This document shows positions 53,506 through 62,100 of a stretch of 64,000 nucleotides of DNA, piece after piece. Where the stretch lies: assembly GCF_003339505.1 (NCBI RefSeq), contig NZ_QPIW01000001.1, forward strand, positions 124,001-188,000. Reading direction: 5' to 3'. Origin of the DNA: Runella aurantiaca (lineage in GTDB: Bacteria > Bacteroidota > Bacteroidia > Cytophagales > Spirosomataceae). The translations under genes and the position numbers were made by a program. Under the pieces are notes generated by a model. The model saw only the letters and a list, made by a program, of their open reading frames with translations. It was not told where the DNA came from and did not search any database. Position 1 is the first letter of the stretch; each line of letters starts with the position of its first letter.

Positions 53506-56500
53506 TCATGGTTCTATCTTTAAATATTTTCCGGGACGTTGAGCATCTGTAATAAACCAAGCGGGATTTCCTTCTGAATCCAGCCCAAGTTGGGCACCCA
53601 CGACGGGCGGTTGGTTGTCGTCCATACGACGGGCGACTTCTTTTTTCTTTTTCGGGACAGGAATCAGTTCGGCATCAATCAATTCCTGAACGCTTTGTTC
53701 AAATTGGGCTATTATTTGGTCAATATCAGCTTTGGTGTGCGCTTCGGTAAGAAAACAGGGGAAATTTTCCCAAATATGAATGCCTTTGGAGCGCATCAAG
53801 GCAAAAACAAGTTCATTATACGGGTATTCCTCTTTCAGTTTTAGTTTCCATAACGAACCGAAATGGACGCCGTAGAGTGGGATGTGGTGCCTTTGACAAA
53901 TGTCATTTAGTGCCTGTACCAGATATACGGTTTTTTCGGTGAGTTCGCTTTGCAAGGCGACCCCTTTTTCTTTCATGTATTCCAAAGACGCCTTGGCGGC
54001 CGCAAGGGCCAGTGGATGCCTCACAAACGTACCCGCAAAATAAGTAACGCCGGCTTCGGGGATGGATTCGTCGCCGTACTGCCAGAATCCGCCATCGAGG
54101 GCATCCATGAAATCTTTTTTGCCCGCAATGGCTCCAATCGGCAAGCCCCCGCCAATCACTTTTCCGTAGGTGCCCAAGTCAGCTTGAATGCCAAAAAGGG
54201 CCTGCGCACCACCCGGATGCGCTCGGAATCCCGTAATTACTTCATCAAAAATCAGAACACTGCCCGACTTGGCGGTTATCTGTCGGACTTTTTTGAGGAA
54301 ATCAACGGGTTGAAATTCTGGGCGTCGGCTCTGGACGGGCTCTACCAACACCGCCGCTAGTTCGTCGGCTCGCTCGCTGATAATCCGTAGACTTTCGTCG
54401 GTGCCGTAGTCGAGAATGAGCATATTTTGTACCGCTTCGGGCATGATGCCCGGGGCGGCGGGGAAGTTTTTCCCGCTTTTGGTTCCGCGTACAATCACTT
54501 CGTCGTTGATGCCGTGGTATGAACCCGTAAAAGCGACGATTAACGAACGCCCCGTTACGGTTCGGGCAATGCGCATTGCACCCAGTACGGCTTCTGAGCC
54601 AGTGTTGCAAAGTGCCGCCCGGTCAAAACCCGTAAATTCGCAAATGAGGTCACACACAGGCCCCGACAGTTCGTGCTGCGGGCCAATCTCGTAGCCTTTG
54701 TCCATCTGCTCCTTAATGGCCTGGGTCAAGAACTCGGGTTGGTAGCCCAACATATTGGAGCCAAAACCGTTGAGCGCGTCGATGTATTCGTTGCCGTCAA
54801 TGTCTTTTACCCTGCTTCCTTTTGAACTGCTCACCACGATGGGATATACAATTTCTTTGATGACGGGTTTAAAACCAGTGACCACCCGCGGGTCGGCCAT
54901 AGAGGCGCGGTGTTTTTGCGTGTACTCTTTACTTTTGGCCGTTTTTTGGTTGTAATCGGTGGTAAACGCCCGGATAAAATTCTTTTGGGTGTTGTTCAGT
55001 GTCGTCTTTTGGCGTTCAATCCGGGCCGTTGCTCCAAAGGGTTTTTTCAGCTCGGCGGCTTCGTCGGGACTGATGCTAAGGGGCTTCGGGGTTGGAGCCA
55101 CTGTTGGAACGGACGGAGCCGCTTGCGGGGTGCTTCCGTTACCTTGCAATAGCTGCACTTGTTGCGTAAGTACCTGTAATTGTTGGGCAATTTGGTCCAA
55201 CGCCGTCAACGGACCTGTATTGGTCACCACCTGAGGGAGCACTGGCCGTGTGGCAGCGGGCGCAGGGGTGTGGATTGGGGCGGGGGCAAATTTTTCGGCG
55301 GGCAACTGCTGGTCAAGGTAAGCCACCAACGCGGGAATGCTGTCGTACTCTTCGCTTAGTTGACGAAAACTGACTGGAATGGAAAACTCTTTTTTGAGCG
55401 TAAGCGACAATTGGGTCAACAGCAGAGAGTCAACTCCTAAGTCAATAAAGGAGCGTTTTTCGTCGGTGTCGCCAAGTTCAATCCCTAACGCATTTTCCAG
55501 AATTTGCCTTATTTTTTCGGATAATAGCGCGCTTCTGTTCACGGGCATAGGGGTATTGTCGATAATGGGAGTGATTTCGGGAGAATTGATAACGAATGAA
55601 TTTATGGGTTGTTCGGTTATAATCGGTTCCAACCATAGCCTTTTCCGTTGGAATGCATACGTGGGCAAGGCGGGAATCTTGGGCAATGATGCCTCGTTTA
55701 TCCCGTTCCAATTCGGTTTTAGGCCCAATTGCCACAGTTTCCCCAACGATTGTAAAAGCTGTTTGGTTTCAGGACTTGCCGAGGTAATGCTTTCCAACGC
55801 CACCCAACGCTTGTTCTGCTGTTTGATGTAAGAAGAAAGTACACCTCCCGGCCCTGTTTCCAAAAAGATGGGATTGGATTCTTGGGCGGCAAAAGCGATG
55901 GCCTCAGAAAAATGCACCGTAGCCCGTAGGTGGTTGGCCCAATACGACGGCGACGTGGCTTCGCTATCTTTTAAGTAGGTGCTCGTAACGCTCGAAATGA
56001 TAGGAATTCTCGGCGGGTTTAGCGTAATGGAAGCCACAACGCGTTGGAACGGTGCCACCACAGGCTCCATCGCGGCAGAATGAAACGCATGGGTAGTGTT
56101 GACGGGTGCGTGGGCAAATCCAAGGGTAGCCACCTTTTCAGTCAAGCGACTTATTTTTTCGGGAGTGCCAGAAAATACATGGTTATTCGGGGAATTGACC
56201 AACGCGTGAGAGATGCCCTCTTCCAACAAATCGGCCACCCGGTCTGCTGGAATTCTGACGGCAAGCATTGCGCCTTGGGGCAGTGCGCTCACCATGGTTG
56301 CCCGCGTAGCCACTAGCTTTAAGGCATCTTCAAGACTAAACACGCCCGCTAGGTGCGCGGCCACAAATTCGCCTAAACTATGGCCAATAAACGCCTGAGG
56401 CTTGATTCCCAGACTCATCCAGAGCGTAGCCAGCGCGTACGAAACCGAGAACAAAGCAGGTTGGGCGTACAGGGTATTATCGACGGTTTCTGAGCTAGGT

Positions 56501-59500
56501 TTTTCTTTATCTGGATAAAGTACTTCTAAAATATCGCATCCCGTTTGGGCCATTAAAATGGTGCGGCAGGCTTCCAACGCTTTACTAAACACGGGAAAAC
56601 GGAGGTATAGCTCCCGCCCCATAAACGGATAGTGCGTGCCCTGCCCAGGAAAAACAAACATTACTTCCGACGAGTCGATAACCGCTGCCGCGTGTGTTGG
56701 CGGAGCAGGTTGTTGCACCGCCGCCTGCAAACCAGCGGTATCTTTTGCCATCACAAACCGTTTGAAAAGGTATTCTTTGCGGGTTGCTCGGAGGGTGGCA
56801 CCCACCGAAGCAAGCGAAAGCGCGGGGTGATTATTTAGGTAAGTAGCCAATTTTTGCCCGTATTCGGTGGCGCTTTGCTCCGAATGTGCCGACCACGTAA
56901 TCAATTGCCAGTCGTTTCCGGCAGGTTGTGGAACGGGCACTGGCGCAGGGTAACTTTCTACCACAACGTGCACGTTGGTACCGCCTACCCCAAACGAACT
57001 GATACCCGCCCGTTTTTTCTCTCCTTTCCATTCGTTCAATCGGTCATTGACGTAAAAAGGCCCCGTTTCTAGTCCGAGGGCGGGGTTTGGGGTTTGGTAG
57101 TTGATGGAAGCAGGCAATACCCCGTGTTGCATGGATAGAGCCGTTTTGATTAACCCCGCCACGCCAGCCGCGTGGGTGAGGTGTCCAATGTTGGATTTGA
57201 CGGAGCCGATGGCGCAAAAATGATTGTGCTCCTGCGGCCCAAACGCCATTTTAAGTCCTTCTATTTCAATCGGGTCGCCGATGGGCGTGGCGGTTCCGTG
57301 GGCTTCTATGTAGCTGATGGTGGCGGGATTGACGGCGGCATCACGGAGTGCCAGCGCAATGGCGGTGGCTTGTCCGTGGGCGCTGGGAGCGGTAAAACTT
57401 CCTTTTTCACCCCCGTCGTTGTTGACCCCCGTTCCTTTGATGACCGCGTAAATAAAATCACCGTCGCGCTCGGCTTCGTCGAGCGATTTGAGCAAAACCG
57501 CCCCCGCGCCGTCGCTGAAAACGGTGCCAGTGGCCTGGGCATCGAAGCTTCGGGTGTGCCCATCTTGGCTAAACATGGCCCCTTCTTGGTACAAATGCCC
57601 ACTTTCTACGGGGGCGGTGATGCTTGCTCCCCCTGCTATGGCAACGCGGCATTTTCCGTTTCGGATACTTTCCGTCGCTTCGGCCACGGCCAAAAGCGAA
57701 GTAGAGCAAGCTGAGAATACGCCCACGGCGGGGCCTTGCAGGTTGAGTTGATAGGCGGTTCGGGTGGCGATATAATCTTTTTCGGATACCGTATTGACTT
57801 GGAATTGACCGATGGTTTCCAGTTTATTTTTGTTGGGAAACACATTGTTCAAATAGTACGTATTGTTGCCGCAGCCAGCAAACACCCCCACGGATTGGTT
57901 CCGATTGTTCAAAAGATAACCAGTGTTTTCCAAGACTTCATAGGCGATTTCGAGGAAAATACGCTGCTGAGGGTCCATCATCTCGGCCATTCGGGGGGAG
58001 ATTCCAAAAAAATCGGCATCAAACTCTTTGATGCCGTCGATGATTCCCCGGACGGGTACGTATGATGGGTCCCGTTTGAGGGTATCTGGGATGTTTTTGT
58101 CGAGTGCTTGGGGCGTAAAAAAACGAACGGTTTCTTGGCCGTTGACCAAAATATTCCAAAATTCATCAATGGTATTGGCGCCCGGAAAACGGCAGGCCAT
58201 CCCGATGATAGCCACGTCTTTTTGTTTGGTATTGGAAATTGGAGCAGCAGGCAACTCGAATTTTTTTTCATTTCCTGCCAGAAAAATAGAAATACCTGAC
58301 GGCGTAGGAAACTGGTATAATTTGGTGATGGGCAACTGATAGCCGTGTCGTTGTTGTAAAAGCACAACGGTTTTTTGGGCCAACAATGAATTGCCGCCGA
58401 GTTCAAAAAACGAATCGTCGGCACCGAGGTGTTCCAGCAGCAAAAGCTCTTCCCAAAGCGCAACGGTTTGCTGCTCAATCAGCGTGGTGGGCTTCCGGTA
58501 AGGCACTTGCAAGGCAGGGCGTTGGAGCGAGGGTTTGGGAAGAGATTTTCGGTCTACCTTGCCGTTGGGCGTTCGCTTAAATTCACTGACAATCACAAAC
58601 CCCGACGGAATCATGTAATCGGGCAGGAGGTCGGAAAGCCGGTTTCGGAGTTGCAATTCTTGCTCCTCTTTGTCGGAGGTGAGGTAGGCAATTAGGCGGT
58701 TTTGGCCCGGAATGTCTTTGTTGACGGTCACTACCGCCTGCGTTACATTGGGTAGTTTAGCGAGCGCGGCTTCTATTTCGCCGAGTTCGATGCGATAACC
58801 CCGTATTTTGACTTGGTCATCTTTGCGGCCCAAAAATTCGAAGTTGCCGTCGGGTAATTTGCGGGCCACGTCACCCGTTCGGTATATTCGTTGCGGGCTA
58901 CCTTGAGGAGGTTGCCATTGTTGAAATTTTTCGTCGGTTAGCTTCGGTTGGTTCAAGTAGCCCTCGGCTACACAAACCCCGCCGATGCACAATTCGCCTT
59001 CTTTTCCGTCGGCTACGGGCTTGAGTTGTTCATCAATTATAAAGATGGAAACACGGTCGATGGGTGTTCCGATGGAAGGCAACTCCGGCCATGAATCTGG
59101 CGGGCCATCGAGCGCGAGCTGGGTTACGACGTGGCATTCCGTGGGTCCGTATTGATTAAAAAGTTGGCAGTTGGGCAGGGCCGAGAAAAAAGCGCGCAGC
59201 TGCGGCGTTATTTTGAGTTGTTCGCCAGCCGTCATCACCTCCTGTAGAGAAGATGGAAAGTACTGGTTGCTCACGGCCGTTTCTGCCAATAATTGCAGGG
59301 CCACAAACGGCAGAAAGATGCGGTTGATGCGTTGTGCTGTAATAAATTCCAGCAAGCCCAACGGGTTTAAACGCTGGTCATCATCAATTAAAACCAAGGT
59401 GCCACCCGTGCTGAGCGTGGCAAATATTTCCTGAAACGAAACATCAAAACCCAACGGTGAAAATTGCAGTGTTTTGGTGCCCTCACCACAACGGCTGTTG

Positions 59501-60027
59501 TTGTTTTGCCACTGAATGAGGTTGATTAGGGCCTCATTGCCCATACTTACGCCTTTAGGAACGCCCGTGGAGCCAGAAGTATAAAGAACATACGTAACTG
59601 TCGCAGCGGGAGAGGGGTATTGAGGTTCTATTTCTTCGGCGCTTAATAGATTAATGATATTAAGCTTTTGATTAAAAATGATTTCTTCTTCGGTTGAGTA
59701 TAATCCAGTTCGTACGTCGGCCTCTTTTAGGATTTGTTTTAATCGTTCGAGTGGATAGGACGCATCGAGCGGCAGGTATGCTTTGCCAGCGTGTAGCGCT
59801 GCCAACACATGAACAATCATGTCGATGGAGCGGGATGCACTTACAACAATGGTTTTTTCTGGAATGTGGGCTATCTTGGAAGAAAGCGTAAATACCTTTT
59901 CGGCAAGCTCACGATAGGTAAGTTGTTGATTTTGATACTGTATTGCTACTGCATCCTTGGAAATCGTTAATTGTTTTAGGAAAAAATCAATTACGGTGTA
60001 AATGGAAGGTTGATCGGGCAAAGTCAT
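53506..60027 (-). CDS. Hybrid NRPS-PKS with in-cis aminotransferase: A-PCP-KS-AT-ACP-AMT
   Basis: A 2173-residue protein. Adenylation about 1-500 (core YTSGSTGVPKG; D195 present, so an alpha-amino acid; code D-V-Q-F-M-A-Q-V-V-K). PCP Ser547. Ketosynthase about 603-1025 with C774, H910 and H949. Acyltransferase about 1121-1410 with S1217 in GHSLG and HAFH (1313-1316), which indicates malonyl-CoA. ACP Ser1534. A Pro/Gln linker (1575-1660) leads to a class III PLP aminotransferase about 1690-2115 (D1928, K1956 in GKVIGGGLP). The tail (2135-2173) has GNPAWF and RPGKY. No ketoreductase is present, so the beta-keto group is handed to the aminotransferase. The order resembles the iturin/mycosubtilin and McyE type, but with amino acid loading at the start. 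Confidence 0.93.
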   Translation of the reverse strand: MTLPDQPSIYTVIDFFLKQLTISKDAVAIQYQNQQLTYRELAEKVFTLSSKIAHIPEKTIVVSASRSIDMIVHVLAALHAGKAYLPLDASYPLERLKQILKEADVRTGLYSTEEEIIFNQKLNIINLLSAEEIEPQYPSPAATVTYVLYTSGSTGVPKGVSMGNEALINLIQWQNNNSRCGEGTKTLQFSPLGFDVSFQEIFATLSTGGTLVLIDDDQRLNPLGLLEFITAQRINRIFLPFVALQLLAETAVSNQYFPSSLQEVMTAGEQLKITPQLRAFFSALPNCQLFNQYGPTECHVVTQLALDGPPDSWPELPSIGTPIDRVSIFIIDEQLKPVADGKEGELCIGGVCVAEGYLNQPKLTDEKFQQWQPPQGSPQRIYRTGDVARKLPDGNFEFLGRKDDQVKIRGYRIELGEIEAALAKLPNVTQAVVTVNKDIPGQNRLIAYLTSDKEEQELQLRNRLSDLLPDYMIPSGFVIVSEFKRTPNGKVDRKSLPKPSLQRPALQVPYRKPTTLIEQQTVALWEELLLLEHLGADDSFFELGGNSLLAQKTVVLLQQRHGYQLPITKLYQFPTPSGISIFLAGNEKKFELPAAPISNTKQKDVAIIGMACRFPGANTIDEFWNILVNGQETVRFFTPQALDKNIPDTLKRDPSYVPVRGIIDGIKEFDADFFGISPRMAEMMDPQQRIFLEIAYEVLENTGYLLNNRNQSVGVFAGCGNNTYYLNNVFPNKNKLETIGQFQVNTVSEKDYIATRTAYQLNLQGPAVGVFSACSTSLLAVAEATESIRNGKCRVAIAGGASITAPVESGHLYQEGAMFSQDGHTRSFDAQATGTVFSDGAGAVLLKSLDEAERDGDFIYAVIKGTGVNNDGGEKGSFTAPSAHGQATAIALALRDAAVNPATISYIEAHGTATPIGDPIEIEGLKMAFGPQEHNHFCAIGSVKSNIGHLTHAAGVAGLIKTALSMQHGVLPASINYQTPNPALGLETGPFYVNDRLNEWKGEKKRAGISSFGVGGTNVHVVVESYPAPVPVPQPAGNDWQLITWSAHSEQSATEYGQKLATYLNNHPALSLASVGATLRATRKEYLFKRFVMAKDTAGLQAAVQQPAPPTHAAAVIDSSEVMFVFPGQGTHYPFMGRELYLRFPVFSKALEACRTILMAQTGCDILEVLYPDKEKPSSETVDNTLYAQPALFSVSYALATLWMSLGIKPQAFIGHSLGEFVAAHLAGVFSLEDALKLVATRATMVSALPQGAMLAVRIPADRVADLLEEGISHALVNSPNNHVFSGTPEKISRLTEKVATLGFAHAPVNTTHAFHSAAMEPVVAPFQRVVASITLNPPRIPIISSVTSTYLKDSEATSPSYWANHLRATVHFSEAIAFAAQESNPIFLETGPGGVLSSYIKQQNKRWVALESITSASPETKQLLQSLGKLWQLGLKPNWNGINEASLPKIPALPTYAFQRKRLWLEPIITEQPINSFVINSPEITPIIDNTPMPVNRSALLSEKIRQILENALGIELGDTDEKRSFIDLGVDSLLLTQLSLTLKKEFSIPVSFRQLSEEYDSIPALVAYLDQQLPAEKFAPAPIHTPAPAATRPVLPQVVTNTGPLTALDQIAQQLQVLTQQVQLLQGNGSTPQAAPSVPTVAPTPKPLSISPDEAAELKKPFGATARIERQKTTLNNTQKNFIRAFTTDYNQKTAKSKEYTQKHRASMADPRVVTGFKPVIKEIVYPIVVSSSKGSRVKDIDGNEYIDALNGFGSNMLGYQPEFLTQAIKEQMDKGYEIGPQHELSGPVCDLICEFTGFDRAALCNTGSEAVLGAMRIARTVTGRSLIVAFTGSYHGINDEVIVRGTKSGKNFPAAPGIMPEAVQNMLILDYGTDESLRIISERADELAAVLVEPVQSRRPEFQPVDFLKKVRQITAKSGSVLIFDEVITGFRAHPGGAQALFGIQADLGTYGKVIGGGLPIGAIAGKKDFMDALDGGFWQYGDESIPEAGVTYFAGTFVRHPLALAAAKASLEYMKEKGVALQSELTEKTVYLVQALNDICQRHHIPLYGVHFGSLWKLKLKEEYPYNELVFALMRSKGIHIWENFPCFLTEAHTKADIDQIIAQFEQSVQELIDAELIPVPKKKKEVARRMDDNQPPVVGAQLGLDSEGNPAWFITDAQRPGKYLKIEP

Positions 60028-60058
60028 TTTAACCTTTTAATTTCTCATAGACTGTAGA

Positions 60059-60066
60059 CAAAGATA
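60059..60066 (-). promoter_or_regulatory. -7 element candidate of the assembly-line operon
   Basis: On the minus strand TATCTTTG matches TAnnTTTG about 32 bases before the ATG at 60027. The expected -33 TTG is missing; the region there is instead occupied by the direct repeats at 60070-60104, compatible with activator-dependent transcription. Confidence 0.5.
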
Positions 60067-60069
60067 GTT

Positions 60070-60104
60070 TTTTTTGGTATAAAATGTACTATTTTTTGGT
60101 ATAA
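60070..60104. repeat. Direct repeat spaced two helical turns upstream of the assembly-line promoter
   Basis: TTTTTTGGTATAA occurs at 60070-60082 and 60092-60104, a 22-bp period (two DNA turns), placed just upstream of the -7 candidate where an activator would bind. The core TTGGTATA also appears once at 62009-62016, upstream of umuD. Confidence 0.55.
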
Positions 60105-60264
60105 TAAATAAGTTAAGTCGCTGATAGGTAGTTTTTTATGTTTAAAAAATATACTTAAATGTCATATTTATTGTTTGTGTATAAATTAAAATTGGCTCTT
60201 TGTACTTAAGAAAAATACTTATCGAAAAAGGTTTGGATTCAAGGCTTTATTACTCACAACTGAA

Positions 60265-61566
60265 TCAATATAGCCCACGCAGGTGTTTTCCTCGAAAATC
60301 AATTCGTTCGTCAATAACCAGTAAATCCTCCCATCGCGTAGTGTAGCAGGGGGAGCGTTGGGTCTGGTGGGTGGTCCAACCTTTTCCCTGCGTGGCAATG
60401 CGGATGGTATCGCGACCCAACTTGCGATTGAGGGCATCTACCGTTTGAAAAACGCGGTGGTCTTTGAGTCGTTTGGGTTCATTGATGTCAAAAAGTACGG
60501 TTTGGGTGTTGTTTTCAGGCACAAGCCCGCTCACCATTACCCCTGCTTTTTTGTACCGGTATCCTTCTTTGAAAATGAGTTTTAGGGCTTTCAGTGCCAT
60601 CGTTACCAAGTCAAAACCGCTGTGCGTGGCGGCGGAAAAATGAAGTACTTTGGAGCCAAAATACTGCGGGTCGTTCTCGCGGTGTGGGTTGGTAAACAAA
60701 AACAAGTGCAACAGATTGGCACAACTTTTTTGCTTACGCAGCTTCTCGCCGCACCGCGCGGCAAAGGTCGCGACGGCTTCCTCAATCAAGGATAAGTCGG
60801 TGAGGGTATTTGAAAAAGAGCGCGAAACACAGATGCCTTTTTTGGGATGAGGCTCAAGTTCTAAACCGTAGCAAATTTCACCCCTTAATTCTCGTACCAT
60901 TCGTAAACCCACAATTTTGAGGTGTTTTTGAATCCATGAATCGGGCATTTGAACGAGGTCAAAAGCGGTTTGGATTTGGTGACCCGCCAAAAAACGGCCG
61001 TACCGGCGGCCCACCCCCCAAATATCCTCAACGGGCGTTGCGGCGAGGGCGATGTCGGCCGTAAAATTGTCTTCAATAACAAAAACCCCCGTTTCTTTTG
61101 CGTGCGCTTTCACGTAGCGATTGGCGGCCTTGGCCAACGTTTTGGTGGGAGCAATGCCCAGCGAAACGGGGATGCCCGTCCACTGCCAAATCGTTTGCCT
61201 AATCTCCTGACCAAACGCGTATAAATCATGGTACGGCATTTGGCGTAAATCCAAAAAAGCCTCGTCGATGGAATACACCTCCAATTGCGGTACGAGTGCA
61301 TGAAGGCTTTGCATGACGCGGTTGGAAAGGTCGCCATAAAGTGCGTAATTGGACGAAAAGACTTTGACATCGTGTTGTTTAATCAATGATTCGATTTGGT
61401 ATAGCGGTACACCCATTGGGATATTTAACGCCTTGGCCTCGTCAGAACGAGCGATGATGCAGCCGTCGTTGTTAGACAAAACCACGATGGGCTTTTTTTT
61501 CAGTTTAGGTTGAAAAATCCGTTCACAGGAAGCGTAGAAATTATTGCAATCGACGAGTGCGTACAT
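60265..61566 (-). CDS. umuC: Y-family DNA polymerase UmuC (Pol V catalytic subunit)
   Basis: Error-prone translesion polymerase of the DNA-damage response. The ATG at 61566 gives 433 residues; the much longer frame before it overlaps umuD. Y-family palm motifs are MYALVDCNNFYASCE (Asp6) and YSIDEAFLDL (Asp/Glu pair), with the WGVGRRYG helix-hairpin-helix region and a little-finger domain. The start lies 1 base after the umuD stop, giving the classical umuD-umuC operon. Confidence 0.94.
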   Translation of the reverse strand: MYALVDCNNFYASCERIFQPKLKKKPIVVLSNNDGCIIARSDEAKALNIPMGVPLYQIESLIKQHDVKVFSSNYALYGDLSNRVMQSLHALVPQLEVYSIDEAFLDLRQMPYHDLYAFGQEIRQTIWQWTGIPVSLGIAPTKTLAKAANRYVKAHAKETGVFVIEDNFTADIALAATPVEDIWGVGRRYGRFLAGHQIQTAFDLVQMPDSWIQKHLKIVGLRMVRELRGEICYGLELEPHPKKGICVSRSFSNTLTDLSLIEEAVATFAARCGEKLRKQKSCANLLHLFLFTNPHRENDPQYFGSKVLHFSAATHSGFDLVTMALKALKLIFKEGYRYKKAGVMVSGLVPENNTQTVLFDINEPKRLKDHRVFQTVDALNRKLGRDTIRIATQGKGWTTHQTQRSPCYTTRWEDLLVIDERIDFRGKHLRGLY

Positions 61567-61567
61567 A

Positions 61568-61981
61568 CTATTGCTTTTGGGTTTTGTGGATGATGTACGT
61601 AACGACTCCCCAAACCTTAAAGTCATTGGCCTCGGTAATGGCAACGGGGTCGTAGGAAGGATGCTCAGGCAATAAAAAAGTTTGTCCTTGTTCCATACGT
61701 AAGCGTTTGACCGTAAATTCGCCGTCCAATATCCCAATGATAATGCTTCCGTTTTGGGCGCTGAGGGAGCGGTCTACCAGCAAGATGTCGCCATCGTATA
61801 CGCGTGCTCCTTCCATCGAATTGCCGCGCACGCGAATGCAGAAAGTGCTGTAAGGGCGCTCAATGAGGTGCGCGTTGAGGTCCAGAGAAAGCTCGGTGTA
61901 ATCATCGGCTGGGGAAGGAAAACCAGCCGAAACGGTAGCGCTGACCAAAGGGATGAAAACGGTAGGAAAATAAAAGTTCAT
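61568..61981 (-). CDS. umuD: UmuD-type self-cleaving S24 peptidase
   Basis: A protein of 137 residues from the ATG at 61981. The cleavage site A19-G20 (SAGFPSP) and the Ser55 (RGNSMEG) and Lys92 (VKRLRM) dyad are each offset by exactly five residues from E. coli UmuD (C24-G25, S60, K97), so the arm and dyad are conserved. RecA-stimulated cleavage would convert it to the active form that pairs with UmuC. It is divergent from an XRE-S24 regulator gene. Confidence 0.92.
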   Translation of the reverse strand: MNFYFPTVFIPLVSATVSAGFPSPADDYTELSLDLNAHLIERPYSTFCIRVRGNSMEGARVYDGDILLVDRSLSAQNGSIIIGILDGEFTVKRLRMEQGQTFLLPEHPSYDPVAITEANDFKVWGVVTYIIHKTQKQ

Positions 61982-62079
61982 GAGTAACAATCAGTTAGGG
62001 ATGTTGTATTGGTATATAAAGCAATAAATGGTTGTTTTATTTGCCTTTTGGTTAAAAAATGTGTATTTTGGTTGCAAAT

Positions 62080-62091
62080 ATTACTCGTAAT
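62080..62091. promoter_or_regulatory. 12-bp palindrome in the umuD / XRE-S24 divergent spacer
   Basis: ATTAC-TC-GTAAT is a perfect palindrome 9 bases before the ATG of the XRE-S24 gene. The spacer also holds TTTTGGTT twice, 20 bases apart (62046-62053 and 62066-62073). The palindrome is a natural operator candidate for the XRE-S24 protein. Confidence 0.5.
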
Positions 62092-62100
62092 GTAAATAAT

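Noticed and set aside
48798-60027. Lipopeptide synthase of the iturin type
   Set aside because: There is no acyl-ligase loading domain; the first adenylation domain has the Asp of amino-acid-activating domains.
61567-61737. Extension of umuC upstream
   Set aside because: It covers umuD in another frame; UmuC similarity begins at 61566, one base after the umuD stop.
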